A stretch of 64,000 nucleotides of DNA. It comes from Antarctobacter albus (GTDB lineage Bacteria; Pseudomonadota; Alphaproteobacteria; Rhodobacterales; Rhodobacteraceae). A program made the translations under genes and the position numbers. Each line of letters begins with the position of its first letter. Position 1 is the stretch's first letter. The stretch covers positions 186,001 to 250,000 of the forward strand of contig NZ_FMZI01000007.1 in the NCBI RefSeq assembly GCF_900101505.1, given 5' to 3'. The notes under the pieces were generated by a model that did no database searches, had not been told where the DNA came from, and saw only the letters and a list, made by a program, of their open reading frames with translations. Positions 52,398 to 60,931 of this stretch are shown here, in pieces.

Positions 52398-52877
52398 ATG
52401 ACGGACACCACCCTTCGCGCAGGAGAGCGCGCGCTTGATCTCGGCCCGGCGGGGGATGCCGCGTTGCGCTTCATCGGCACGATCCACACGCCTTGGCCCG
52501 ATCGCGATGCCTGCCCGCGACAGGGGCAGCTGGACGGGCCGGAGTGTCGCATCCGCCTGGACCCGGAATGGCAGCCCGCGCTTGCCGGGCTCGACGCCTA
52601 TGCCAGTATCGAGGTTCTCTACTGGTTGGGTTTGGCGCGGCGTGATCTGCTGACCCAGAGCCCGAAGAAGGATGGGCAGGTCTTTGGCACTTTCGCCCTG
52701 CGCTCTCCGGTGCGGCCCAATCCCATCGGTACGTCGATGGTGAAACTGTTGCGGATCGAAGGGGCGGACCTCATCGTGCGCGGGCTGGATTGCGTCGATG
52801 GCACGCCACTGATCGACCTCAAGCCGGACCGCTGCCTGTTCACGCCCAAGGCGCCGCCAAAGCCGGGCGACATTTGA
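52398..52877 (+). CDS. TrmO-like tRNA m6t6A37 methyltransferase family protein
   Basis: 159 residues of the YaeB/TsaA (VirR) fold: FIGTIHTPW near the start, CRIRLDPEWQPALAGL, IEVLYWLGLARRD and the family signature SPVRPNPIGTSMV. The best known member methylates the t6A37 of tRNA. Short members also occur beside molybdenum or metal genes without tested roles. Position between fds and the FecBCD-type genes, and the short length compared with TrmO of E. coli, leave its real substrate open. Confidence 0.82.
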   Translation: MTDTTLRAGERALDLGPAGDAALRFIGTIHTPWPDRDACPRQGQLDGPECRIRLDPEWQPALAGLDAYASIEVLYWLGLARRDLLTQSPKKDGQVFGTFALRSPVRPNPIGTSMVKLLRIEGADLIVRGLDCVDGTPLIDLKPDRCLFTPKAPPKPGDI

Positions 52878-52904
52878 CGATCACGCTCTACCAAGGAGGG
52901 CATT

Positions 52905-53933
52905 TTGCGATTTCTGTTCCTGTTCCTCGCGCTGCTGGCCACCCCGCTTGCCGCGCGCACCATCACCGACAGCGCGGGCCGCGTGGTCGAGGTGCCCGAT
53001 GATGTGATCACCGTCTTTGCCGCCGGGCCGCCCGCCTCTGTCCTGGTCTACGTGCTGAAACCCGAGGCCCTGGCCGGCTGGCCGCGAGCGCTGCGGGCAG
53101 AAGAGCGGGACTATATCGCCGAACCTTACCGCGACCTGCCTGAAACAGGGCGGCTGACCGGGCGCGGCGGCGAAGCCAACCTGGAACGCGTGCTGGAAAT
53201 CAAGCCGGACCTGATCGTCGATTTCGGCTCTGTCCGCGATACTTACATCGACCTGGCGGACCGGGTGCAGGCGCAGACGGGCATTCCCTATATTCTGACC
53301 GACGGCAGGTTCGAGAACACGCCGGAGGCCCTGCGCATCCTGGGCGAGGCGCTGGGGGTGCCTGACCGGGGCAAGGCGCTGGCGGTAGATGCCGAGGCGC
53401 GCTTTGCCAGCATCGACGCGCTGCTGGATGAGGTGCCGGAGGAGGCGCGCCCCCGCGTCTACCTGGCGCGTGGGCCGGATGGGCTGGAGACCGGCATGAA
53501 AGGTTCGATCAACACCGAGATCATCGAACGCGCGGGCGGGCGCAACGTGGCCGATGACGGCGGTACGACGCGCGGGCTGGTCCGGGCCTCGATGGAGCAG
53601 GTCATCGTCGCCAACCCCGACCTGGTAGTGACCTGGGACCGCACCTTCTTTGACCGGGTCTGGGACGATCCCCTGTGGCAGGGGGTCGATGCAGTGCAAC
53701 AGCGGCGTGTCTACCTGTCGCCCACGGCCCCCTTTGGCTGGATCGACCGCCCGCCTTCGCTGAACCGGATGATGGGGCTCAACTGGATGGCGGGGCTGAT
53801 GTATCCCGACCGCTGGCAGGGAGACCTGCGCGAGGAGGCGCGGGAGTTCTACGCGCAATGGTATCACGTCGACCTCTCCGATGATGCGCTTGACCGCCTG
53901 CTGGAGTGGGCCAAAGAGCGTCCGCCAGAGTGA
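52905..53933 (+). CDS. FecB/BtuF-type periplasmic binding protein
   Basis: 342 residues from a TTG at 52905 behind AAGGAGGG. A short signal peptide (RFLFLFLALLATPLAAR) precedes a type 3 binding fold: TITDSAGRVVEVPDDV, LERVLEIKPDLIVDFGSV, IERAGGRNVADDG, and GWIDRPPSLNRMMGL. These proteins bind iron chelates, cobalamin, haem or, in the MolA group, molybdate and tungstate. Beside a Mo/W-dependent formate dehydrogenase, oxyanion supply is a sensible guess but not shown. Confidence 0.88.
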   Translation: MRFLFLFLALLATPLAARTITDSAGRVVEVPDDVITVFAAGPPASVLVYVLKPEALAGWPRALRAEERDYIAEPYRDLPETGRLTGRGGEANLERVLEIKPDLIVDFGSVRDTYIDLADRVQAQTGIPYILTDGRFENTPEALRILGEALGVPDRGKALAVDAEARFASIDALLDEVPEEARPRVYLARGPDGLETGMKGSINTEIIERAGGRNVADDGGTTRGLVRASMEQVIVANPDLVVTWDRTFFDRVWDDPLWQGVDAVQQRRVYLSPTAPFGWIDRPPSLNRMMGLNWMAGLMYPDRWQGDLREEAREFYAQWYHVDLSDDALDRLLEWAKERPPE

Positions 53934-54916
53934 TCCGGCCCGCGCTGCCCCTGCTGCTGGCGCTTGCGTTGGTGCTCATGGCTTTCGGGGCCGTGATGGT
54001 GGGGCCTTTCGGCCTGTCACCGGGCGATGTCCTGCGGACGCTTGTCGGGCAGGGCGATCCGCAAGCGACAATCGTGATCTGGAACATCCGCCTGCCGCGC
54101 GTCGCCGCCGCCCTGCTGGTGGGCGCGGCGCTGGCCGCCGCCGGGGCCAGCTACCAGGCGCTGTTTCGCAATCCGCTGGTCTCGCCGGACATCCTGGGCG
54201 TATCGGCGGGCGCGGGACTGGGGGCCGTGGCGGGGATTTTCCTGTCCCTGCCGGTGGCGGCAATCCAGGCCTCTGCCTTTGTCGGGGGCATGGCCGCAGT
54301 GGGTGTGGTGACGCTGGTCGCGGCAGCGGTGAGGGGCGCGGACCGGACGTTGACGCTGGTCCTTGTGGGGGTGGTGATCGGGGCGCTGGCCGGGGCGGCG
54401 ACCTCGCTGCTCAAGGTGCTGGCCGATCCCTACGATCAGCTCCCGGCGATCACCTTCTGGCTGCTTGGGTCCTTGGCCTCTGTCACCTCTGCCGACATTC
54501 TGCCTGCCTTGCCCGCCGTACTTGTCGGGCTTGTACCCCTGGCCCTGTTGCGCTGGCGGATCAACGTGCTGTCGATGGGCGACGAAGAAGCCCGCGCCCT
54601 GGGGGTCGAGGCCGGGCGCACCCGGTTCCTGGTGATCGCCGCCGCGACGCTGGTCACCGCCAGCGTGACCGCGCTGGCCGGTGTCGTCGGCTGGGTCGGG
54701 CTGGTGATCCCGCATGTGGCGCGGATGCTGGTCGGGCCGGGCTTCGGACGTCTGTTGCCGGTTTCGGCCCTGATCGGGGCGGGCTACCTGTTGGCGGTGG
54801 ACACGCTGGCGCGAACCATCGCCCCGGTCGAGGTGCCGCTGGGCATCCTGACGGCGGTGATCGGCGCGCCCTTCTTCGTGGTGCTTCTGTCCCGCGGACG
54901 CCGGGGATGGGCATGA
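53930..54916 (+). CDS. FecCD-type ABC permease
   Basis: 328 residues, about ten membrane helices: LPRVAAALLVGAALAAAGAS, FRNPLVSPDILGVSAGAGLG, FWLLGSLASVTSADILPAL, GVVGWVGLVIPHVARMLVG and RTIAPVEVPLGILTAVIGAP are classic FecCD stretches. The start is a GTG at 53930 overlapping the fecB-like stop (GTGA). Partner of the binding protein upstream and ATPase downstream. Confidence 0.93.
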   Translation: MIRPALPLLLALALVLMAFGAVMVGPFGLSPGDVLRTLVGQGDPQATIVIWNIRLPRVAAALLVGAALAAAGASYQALFRNPLVSPDILGVSAGAGLGAVAGIFLSLPVAAIQASAFVGGMAAVGVVTLVAAAVRGADRTLTLVLVGVVIGALAGAATSLLKVLADPYDQLPAITFWLLGSLASVTSADILPALPAVLVGLVPLALLRWRINVLSMGDEEARALGVEAGRTRFLVIAAATLVTASVTALAGVVGWVGLVIPHVARMLVGPGFGRLLPVSALIGAGYLLAVDTLARTIAPVEVPLGILTAVIGAPFFVVLLSRGRRGWA

Positions 54917-55695
54917 TGCTGGAGGCCCGCAACCTGTCCATCGGCCACGGAAAGACCCTTGTCGGTCGCGGTCTGACGCTCAGCGTGGCGCCGGGCGAGG
55001 TTCTGTGCCTGCTGGGCCCGAACGGGTGCGGCAAGACCACGCTGTTCCGGACCCTGATGGGCCTGTTGCCACCGCTTGCCGGGCAGGTTTTCCTAGGAGA
55101 CCGACCGATCTCGACCCGGACCCGGGCCGAGATCGCCCGCCGTATCGCCTACGTGCCGCAGGCCCACGCACCCCCCTTTCCCTTCGAGGCGCTGGAGGTG
55201 GTCCTGATGGGCCGCACCGCGCGGCTGGGCGCCTTTGGCCAACCGGGCCGGACCGACAGGGCGACGGCGCTGGATGCGATGGATCACCTTGGGATTGCCG
55301 ACCTGGCGGGGCGCAACTATGCGCAACTGTCCGGCGGGCAGCGCCAGTTGGTCCTGATCGCCCGCGCCCTGGCGCAGGAGGCGCCGCTGATCGTCATGGA
55401 TGAACCCACCGCCAGCCTCGATTTCGGCAACCAGGCGCAGGTCCTGTCGCGGATCGCCGCGCTGGTGTCAGGCGCGGTAGAGGACGGGCGCAGTGTCGTC
55501 CTGTCGACTCATGACCCCGACCAGGCCTTTGCGCTGGATGCCCGGGTCGTGCTGATGCACCGGGGTGGTATCCTGGCTCAGGGCGCGGCCTCGGACATTC
55601 TGGACGGCCCGCGACTGAGTGCTGTCTACGACATGCCGATCACGGTCGAGACCACGACCAGCGGGCGAAGGGTCTGCCTGCCCGCCGTATCCTAG
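54913..55695 (+). CDS. FecE/BtuD-type ABC ATPase
   Basis: 260 residues: Walker A GPNGCGKTT, RRIAYVPQAH Q-loop, signature LSGGQRQLVLIAR, Walker B LIVMDEPTASLD, H-loop STHDPDQAF. The ATG at 54913 overlaps the permease stop; ATGs at 54907 and 54916 are also possible. It completes the three-gene importer. Only 6 bases separate its stop from the convergent polyamine-type permease. Confidence 0.92.
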   Translation: MMLEARNLSIGHGKTLVGRGLTLSVAPGEVLCLLGPNGCGKTTLFRTLMGLLPPLAGQVFLGDRPISTRTRAEIARRIAYVPQAHAPPFPFEALEVVLMGRTARLGAFGQPGRTDRATALDAMDHLGIADLAGRNYAQLSGGQRQLVLIARALAQEAPLIVMDEPTASLDFGNQAQVLSRIAALVSGAVEDGRSVVLSTHDPDQAFALDARVVLMHRGGILAQGAASDILDGPRLSAVYDMPITVETTTSGRRVCLPAVS

Positions 55696-55701
55696 GGGCA
55701 C

Positions 55702-56550
55702 TCAGCGGCGCTGGAACAGGATCACCACCAGCGCCAGCAGCGACGAGCCCAGCATCAGCAGCAGGGACACCGCGTTCAGCAACGGCGTCGATCCCTCTTT
55801 CAGGCGGTCGAACATGGCGATGGTCAGTGGCGCGTCAGAGCCGACCAGCATCAGTGTGGTGTTGAAATTCTCGAAGCTCATGAGGAAGGCCACGACCACC
55901 GCGCCGATCATTGCCGGCATCAGGAAGGGAATGGTGATCGTCCGCACCGCCACCAGCCGCGTGGCCCCCAGATTCAGCGCCGCCTCTTCCAGAGTGCGGT
56001 CGAATTTTTGCAAGCGCGCGGTGATGACCAGCGTGGCGATGGTGGTGATGAAGGAAAACTGCCCAAGGATCACCAGCAACAAGCCGGGCCGCAGCGCCTG
56101 GATATCCATCTGTGCCAGGTCCCAGATGCCATTCGCCAGGGTCGACGAAAAGACGAGGATGGAAATGCCCAGCACGATGCCGGGAATGACCAGCGGCAAC
56201 AGCATCAGAACGTAAAGCAGCCCCTTGCCCCGGAACTCGTACCGATTGAACAGGAAGGCATTCGTGGTGCCGACACAGACCGACAGCAGCGCGACGCAGG
56301 CGGCAACAAAGGCCGAGGTGCCCACGGCCCGCAGGATACCGCGTTCGTGGAACACGCCGATCTGTGGGCGGTCCTCGCCAAAGAACCAGTTCCAGGTGAA
56401 CCCCTCCCAGGGAAGCGAGGGGAACTGGCTGTCGTTGAAGGCGAAGACCGCGACAACGGTCAGCGGCAGCGCGAGGTAGAGGAAGAACAGCAGCACGTAG
56501 CCGCCGTAGATCAGGCGAAAGCCGCGGGATTGGGGGATCGTGGGGATCAT
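55702..56550 (-). CDS. Polyamine-type ABC permease (PotC-like)
   Basis: 282 residues, six membrane helices, EAA loop KFDRTLEEAALNLGATRLVA, which is characteristic of PotC/PotI partners. It starts four bases after the PotB-like gene. Last gene of a binding protein-ATPase-permease-permease operon read leftward. Confidence 0.92.
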   Translation of the reverse strand: MIPTIPQSRGFRLIYGGYVLLFFLYLALPLTVVAVFAFNDSQFPSLPWEGFTWNWFFGEDRPQIGVFHERGILRAVGTSAFVAACVALLSVCVGTTNAFLFNRYEFRGKGLLYVLMLLPLVIPGIVLGISILVFSSTLANGIWDLAQMDIQALRPGLLLVILGQFSFITTIATLVITARLQKFDRTLEEAALNLGATRLVAVRTITIPFLMPAMIGAVVVAFLMSFENFNTTLMLVGSDAPLTIAMFDRLKEGSTPLLNAVSLLLMLGSSLLALVVILFQRR

Positions 56551-56554
56551 CGGC

Positions 56555-57412
56555 TTATCCCATCGTTTCCTGCAGGGTGCGGCCGGTCAGGCGCAGCATC
56601 CCCCAGACGATCACCGAGGACAGCACCAGCAGCATAAAGCCGAAGGCGGCGCCCAGCTCCCAGTTCGAGCGGACGATGAACTGGTTGTAGATCATCTCGG
56701 TGAACCAGAGGCTGTCCTTGCCGCCCAGCATCGTCGGCGTCAGGTAGTTGCCCAGCGACAGCATGAAGACGACGATACAGCCCGAGACGATGCCTGGCAT
56801 GGCGTGGGGGACGATGATTTCGCGCAGCACCGACAGCCCGCTGCCGCCAAGGTCATAACCGGCCTCGATCACGCTGTCGTCTAGGCTTTCCAATGTCGTG
56901 ACCAGCGGCACCACCATGAACAGCATCGAGGTATAGACAAGTCCCACCATCATGGCGGCGTCGTTGTACAGCATCTCGACCGGCTGATCGGCCAGACCCG
57001 CCCATTGCAGCAGGTTTGACACCAGCCCGGTTTCGCGCAGCAGGATCATCCAGCCGAATGTCCGCACCAGCTCCGAAACGTAGAAGGGAATGAGGCACAG
57101 CATGAACAGCACCTGTTGCAGGCGCCCCTTGGCCATCTTGGCGATGTAGTAGGAGACCGGAAAGGCGATCACCAGCGTGATCGCCGTGGCCAGCACCGAC
57201 ATCACCGCCGTGCGCCAGAAGGTCCGCAGGTAGAGCGGTTCTGTCAGGGCCTTTTCGTATTGCGCAAGGCTGGTTTCGTAGACGCCAAAGCTGATGCGTT
57301 CGCGGATCGAGATGAGGAACATGTCGATATGCGGAATGATGATCAGCAGGCCCAGCCACAGCACCAGGGGTGTCAGCAGCAGGATGAAACCGATCCGGGT
57401 ATGCGCGCGCAT
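56555..57412 (-). CDS. Polyamine-type ABC permease (PotB-like)
   Basis: 285 residues with about six membrane helices. LISIRERISFGVYETSLAQYE follows the first helix and the EAA loop is VIEAGYDLGGSGLSVL. Its ATG overlaps the stop of the ATPase gene (ATGA). It forms the channel with the PotC-like partner. Confidence 0.92.
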   Translation of the reverse strand: MRAHTRIGFILLLTPLVLWLGLLIIIPHIDMFLISIRERISFGVYETSLAQYEKALTEPLYLRTFWRTAVMSVLATAITLVIAFPVSYYIAKMAKGRLQQVLFMLCLIPFYVSELVRTFGWMILLRETGLVSNLLQWAGLADQPVEMLYNDAAMMVGLVYTSMLFMVVPLVTTLESLDDSVIEAGYDLGGSGLSVLREIIVPHAMPGIVSGCIVVFMLSLGNYLTPTMLGGKDSLWFTEMIYNQFIVRSNWELGAAFGFMLLVLSSVIVWGMLRLTGRTLQETMG

Positions 57413-58503
57413 CAGGCCGCCCCCTTGAAACAGGTCGCTTGCGCCGCGCCCCAGCCGATATGCACCGCATCCCCCCGTTTCAGCGCGGCGAATTCGCCGG
57501 ATTGGGGCAGGGTGACTTCCAGAGTTTCGCCCGCGTCGTCCTGCACCAGCACGCGCGAGGCCGCGCCGTTGAACAGGATGCTTGTCACCTTGCCCTGCAG
57601 CTGGTTGTCGAAACCGGAGAGCGCCTCGGCGCTGGCGGCCAGGCGAATGGATTCCGGGCGGACAAAGATTTCTGCGGTGTCACCGGCGGCCAAGGGACCC
57701 GCAGCCGTTGCCCGCATGGCCAGGCCGCTGTCGGTGCGCATCTGCAGGGCCTCGCCCTCGATGCGGTCGATGCGGCCCTTCCAGCGGTTCGATTCCCCGA
57801 TGAACCCGGCGACAAAAGGCGTGTCGGGGCGGTAATACAGATCCTGCCCGGTGCCGACCTGCTCGAACCGCCCGGCATTCATGACGGCGATCTGGTCGGA
57901 CATGACCAGCGCCTCGGACTGGTCGTGGGTGATGTAGACAAAGGTGGTGTCAAAGGCCGCCTGCAGCGCCTTCAGCTCGACCTTCATATGTTCGCGAAGT
58001 TTCAGGTCCAGCGCGCCCAGCGGCTCGTCCAGCAACAGAACGTCCGGCTCAAGCACCATGCAGCGGGCGATGGCGACGCGCTGTTTCTGACCGCCCGAAA
58101 GCTCATCGACCTTGCGCCCGCCGATCCCCGGCAGGCCGATGCGGTCCAACGCCTCGTCCACCTTGCGGGCGATCTGGTCCCTGGGCATCTTCTGGCGCCG
58201 CAGCCCGTAGCCGATGTTTTCGGCGATACTCATCATGGGGAACAGGGCCAGGTGCTGGAACACCATGTTCACCGGACGCTTGTTCGGCGGCGTGTCCAGA
58301 ACCGATTTGCCCTTGATCCGGATATCCCCGGAGGTCGGGTCGAGAAACCCGGCGATCATCCGCATGATCGTCGTCTTGCCGCAGCCCGACGGCCCCAGGA
58401 TCGAAAAGAAACTGCCCGGAGGCACCGAGAAGGAGACGTTGTCGACGGCGGTTGTCTCACCGAACCGTTTGACGAGATCGGCGCATTCGAGATCAGGGGT
58501 CAT
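57412..58503 (-). CDS. Polyamine-type ABC ATPase (PotA-like)
   Basis: 363 residues: Walker A GPSGCGKTT, Q-loop VFQHLALFPMM, signature LSGGQKQRVAIAR, Walker B VLLLDEPLGALD, H-loop YITHDQSEALVMSD, then a TOBE domain from about 275 (IFVRPESIRLA). The ATG at 58503 is used; a GTG nine codons earlier is possible. It is separated from the binding-protein gene by a 12-base hairpin. Confidence 0.93.
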   Translation of the reverse strand: MTPDLECADLVKRFGETTAVDNVSFSVPPGSFFSILGPSGCGKTTIMRMIAGFLDPTSGDIRIKGKSVLDTPPNKRPVNMVFQHLALFPMMSIAENIGYGLRRQKMPRDQIARKVDEALDRIGLPGIGGRKVDELSGGQKQRVAIARCMVLEPDVLLLDEPLGALDLKLREHMKVELKALQAAFDTTFVYITHDQSEALVMSDQIAVMNAGRFEQVGTGQDLYYRPDTPFVAGFIGESNRWKGRIDRIEGEALQMRTDSGLAMRATAAGPLAAGDTAEIFVRPESIRLAASAEALSGFDNQLQGKVTSILFNGAASRVLVQDDAGETLEVTLPQSGEFAALKRGDAVHIGWGAAQATCFKGAA

Positions 58504-58522
58504 GCGGGAAGTCCGTTCATAT

Positions 58523-58550
58523 GGCGGCACCCGGAGAACCGGGTGCCGCC
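58523..58550 (-). other. Strong stem-loop between binding-protein and ATPase genes
   Basis: GGCGGCACCCGG (58523-58534), 4-base loop, CCGGGTGCCGCC (58539-58550): a perfect 12-base stem 9 bases after the binding-protein stop and without a U-run. It probably stabilises the upstream message and limits read-through. Confidence 0.75.
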
Positions 58551-58559
58551 CGTGTCAGA

Positions 58560-59621
58560 TCAGTTGGCGGCCTGGACCCGGTCCAGAACTTCGCCCTCGA
58601 TGGTTTCCAGGCCGGCGGGAACCGGCGGATACCACTTGATGTTGTCGATGGCTTCCTGCGGGAAGCTGTTCTGGTACTTGGCCTTCAACCCGTCCTCGAC
58701 GTATTCGTCGGCCCCGGCGGAGGCGGTGAAGTTGCCGGCTGCCGCGGTGATCATGGCCGCGATTTCCGGCTGCATGACAAAGTTGATCCACTCATAGGCG
58801 ACGTCGTCGGCCTGGCCCTTGGCAGGCAGGACAAAGGTGTCGATCCAGCCCAGTGCGCCCGATGCCGGGGCGACAAAGGTGATGTCGGCGTTGTCGTCGT
58901 TCAGCTTCCAGCCGCCGGTGTCCCAGGCCATCGAGGCGGTGACTTCGCCCGAACGGACCAGGTTCATCAACTCGTCGCCGCCACCCCAGTAGGTTTTGAC
59001 GTTGGCCTTGCACTCGGTCAGCTTGGCTTCGACCTTGCCCATGATCTCCTTGTACTTTTCCTCGTCGCCGTAGGCGGCAAAGGGATCTTCGCCCATTGCG
59101 AAGGCAAAGCCGATCAGCGTCGGGCGCTTCAGGCGGTAGGTCACCTTGCCTGCGACGGCCGGGTCGCAGAGGTCGGTGTAATCCTTGACGGTGTCCCCCG
59201 CCTCGGCGGTGTTCAGCACCAGGCCCGAGGTGCCCCAGACGTGCGGCACGCCGTAGACTTCGTCGTTCACGGTGGTGTTGGCCATCGTCGCCATCAGCAT
59301 CGAGGGGATGAAGAGCGACTCGTCGATTTTCGACATGTCGATCGGCTTGTAGATGCCGAATTCCATCTGCGGGCCCATGACGCGGTCCTGGCTGGGCTGG
59401 ACCAGGTCAAAGCCGCCGCCGCCGGTGGCGCGCAGCTTGGCGATCATTTCCTCGTTGTTGGACTTGGTCACTTCGACGGTGTGGCCGGTCTTCTGCTCGA
59501 ACAGTTCGATGACCTCATCGGGCGCGTAGCCGCCCCAGGTCAGCAGGCGCAGGGTGTCGGCGGAGGCCGTGGTGGCCATCCCCGCGATCAATGTGGTGGT
59601 CAAAAGGATGGTTCTGGACAT
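58560..59621 (-). CDS. Spermidine/putrescine-type binding protein (PotD/PotF-like)
   Basis: 353 residues with a signal peptide (MSRTILLTTTLIAGMATTAS, cleavage after ASA). The mature part, LRLLTWGGYAPDEVIELFEQ then GGGGFDLVQPSQDRV, HVWGTSGLVLN and AWDTGGWKL, is that of PotD/PotF-type proteins. Ligands in the family include polyamines and other small amines. Nearby alcohol and aldehyde dehydrogenases and a glutamine-synthetase-like ligase suggest an amine used as nutrient. It is the first gene of its operon. Confidence 0.9.
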   Translation of the reverse strand: MSRTILLTTTLIAGMATTASADTLRLLTWGGYAPDEVIELFEQKTGHTVEVTKSNNEEMIAKLRATGGGGFDLVQPSQDRVMGPQMEFGIYKPIDMSKIDESLFIPSMLMATMANTTVNDEVYGVPHVWGTSGLVLNTAEAGDTVKDYTDLCDPAVAGKVTYRLKRPTLIGFAFAMGEDPFAAYGDEEKYKEIMGKVEAKLTECKANVKTYWGGGDELMNLVRSGEVTASMAWDTGGWKLNDDNADITFVAPASGALGWIDTFVLPAKGQADDVAYEWINFVMQPEIAAMITAAAGNFTASAGADEYVEDGLKAKYQNSFPQEAIDNIKWYPPVPAGLETIEGEVLDRVQAAN

Positions 59622-59650
59622 GGGTCTCTCCTCTGTCGGGTCGTGGTTCT

Positions 59651-59692
59651 GTCCCGGGCTCTGCCGAAAAAAGGGCAGGGTGTGCCCGGGAC
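59651..59692 (-). terminator. Nested hairpin between alcohol dehydrogenase and binding-protein genes
   Basis: Outer stem GTCCCGGGC (59651-59659) with GCCCGGGAC (59684-59692), inner stem CTGCC (59661-59665) with GGCAG (59674-59678). It lies between the Fe-ADH stop and the start of the binding-protein gene on the same strand. The T-run sits in the loop, so termination is plausible but not classical. Confidence 0.5.
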
Positions 59693-59734
59693 GATTTGAG
59701 CCTTATGGGCCTCTTGTTTGACGTTTACATGAAA

Positions 59735-60931
59735 TCAGCGTGATTCCAGAAGGTTGCCCCGGCGGAAATCCCGCCGGGACAGGGGGCAGAGCGCAGCCTT
59801 GAACAGCGCTGTCAGGTTCTGCTCGGTCAGTTCGATCGGGTTGCCGCCGCAAGACGGGTCGATGATCGCGCCCTTGACCAGCGTCGGGATCGCCTCTGCG
59901 GTCACGCCCAGATCGGACAGGGCGCGCGGGATATTCAGGCTGTCGTTGAGATCCTGCACGAAGGCGCGGAACCCGTCAAAGCCGCCGTCGATCCCCAGGT
60001 AGGCCGCCGCCGTGTCGAAACGGTCGCGGATGGCGTCCGCGTTGAAGGCCAGCACCGTCGGCATGCAGACCGCGTTGGTCGTGCCGTGGTGGGTGTTGAA
60101 ATGCGCGCCGATGGGATGGCTCATGGCATGGATCGCGCCAAGGCCCTTCTGAAAGGCGGTTGCCCCCATCATGGCGGCGCTCATCATCTGGGCGCGGGCC
60201 TCGATGTCCTGGCCGTTGGCAAAGGCGCGGGGCAGGTACTCCTTGACCAGCCGCATGCCTTCCAGCGCGATGCCTTGGCTCATCGGGTGGTAATGCGGGC
60301 TGCTATAGGCCTCGACACAATGGGCAAAGGCATCAAGGCCGGTGCCCGCGGTGATAAAGCCCGGCATCCCCACAGTCAGTTCCGGGTCGCATATCACGAC
60401 CTGCGGCAAAACCTTGGGGTGAAAGATGATCTTCTTTTCATGTGTGTCGGAATTGGTGATGACGCTGGCGCGCCCCACCTCCGAGCCCGTCCCGGCGGTG
60501 GTCGGCACGGCGACGATGGGGGCGATCACATCCGCATCCGCACGGGTCCACCAGTCGCCGATGTCCTCGAAATCCCAGACCGGGCGCGTCTGACCGGCCA
60601 TGAAGGCGACCATCTTGCCCAGGTCCAGGCCGGAACCGCCGCCAAAGGCGATCACGCCGTCGTGGCCGCCGTCGTTATAGGCCTTCACCCCGGCGGCGAG
60701 GTTCTTTTCGTTGGGGTTCGGGTCCACATCGGCGAACAGCGCGCGGCCAAGGCCCGCCTGTTCCAGCACGTCCAATGTCTGCGACGTGATCGGCAGGTCG
60801 GCCAGTCCGCGATCCGTGACCAGCAGCGGGCGAGAGATGCCCGCCTGCGCGCAGGCACCCGGAAGTTCAGAGATGCGGCCCGCGCCGAACTTGATGGCGG
60901 TGGGGTAGGACCAGTTTCCGGTCAGGCTCAT
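59735..60931 (-). CDS. Iron-type alcohol dehydrogenase with intact metal site
   Basis: 398 residues: VIAFGGGSGLDLGKMVAFM nucleotide motif, PTTAGTGSEVGRASVI, and the metal motif GLDAFAHCVEAYSS (Asp and His present), then HAMSHPIGAHFNTHHG with the remaining His ligands. It oxidises an alcohol or reduces an aldehyde with NAD(P). The ATG overlaps the aldehyde dehydrogenase stop (ATGA), so the two act together. Substrate unknown; see the pathway suggestion with the ligase at 62342. Confidence 0.9.
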   Translation of the reverse strand: MSLTGNWSYPTAIKFGAGRISELPGACAQAGISRPLLVTDRGLADLPITSQTLDVLEQAGLGRALFADVDPNPNEKNLAAGVKAYNDGGHDGVIAFGGGSGLDLGKMVAFMAGQTRPVWDFEDIGDWWTRADADVIAPIVAVPTTAGTGSEVGRASVITNSDTHEKKIIFHPKVLPQVVICDPELTVGMPGFITAGTGLDAFAHCVEAYSSPHYHPMSQGIALEGMRLVKEYLPRAFANGQDIEARAQMMSAAMMGATAFQKGLGAIHAMSHPIGAHFNTHHGTTNAVCMPTVLAFNADAIRDRFDTAAAYLGIDGGFDGFRAFVQDLNDSLNIPRALSDLGVTAEAIPTLVKGAIIDPSCGGNPIELTEQNLTALFKAALCPLSRRDFRRGNLLESR

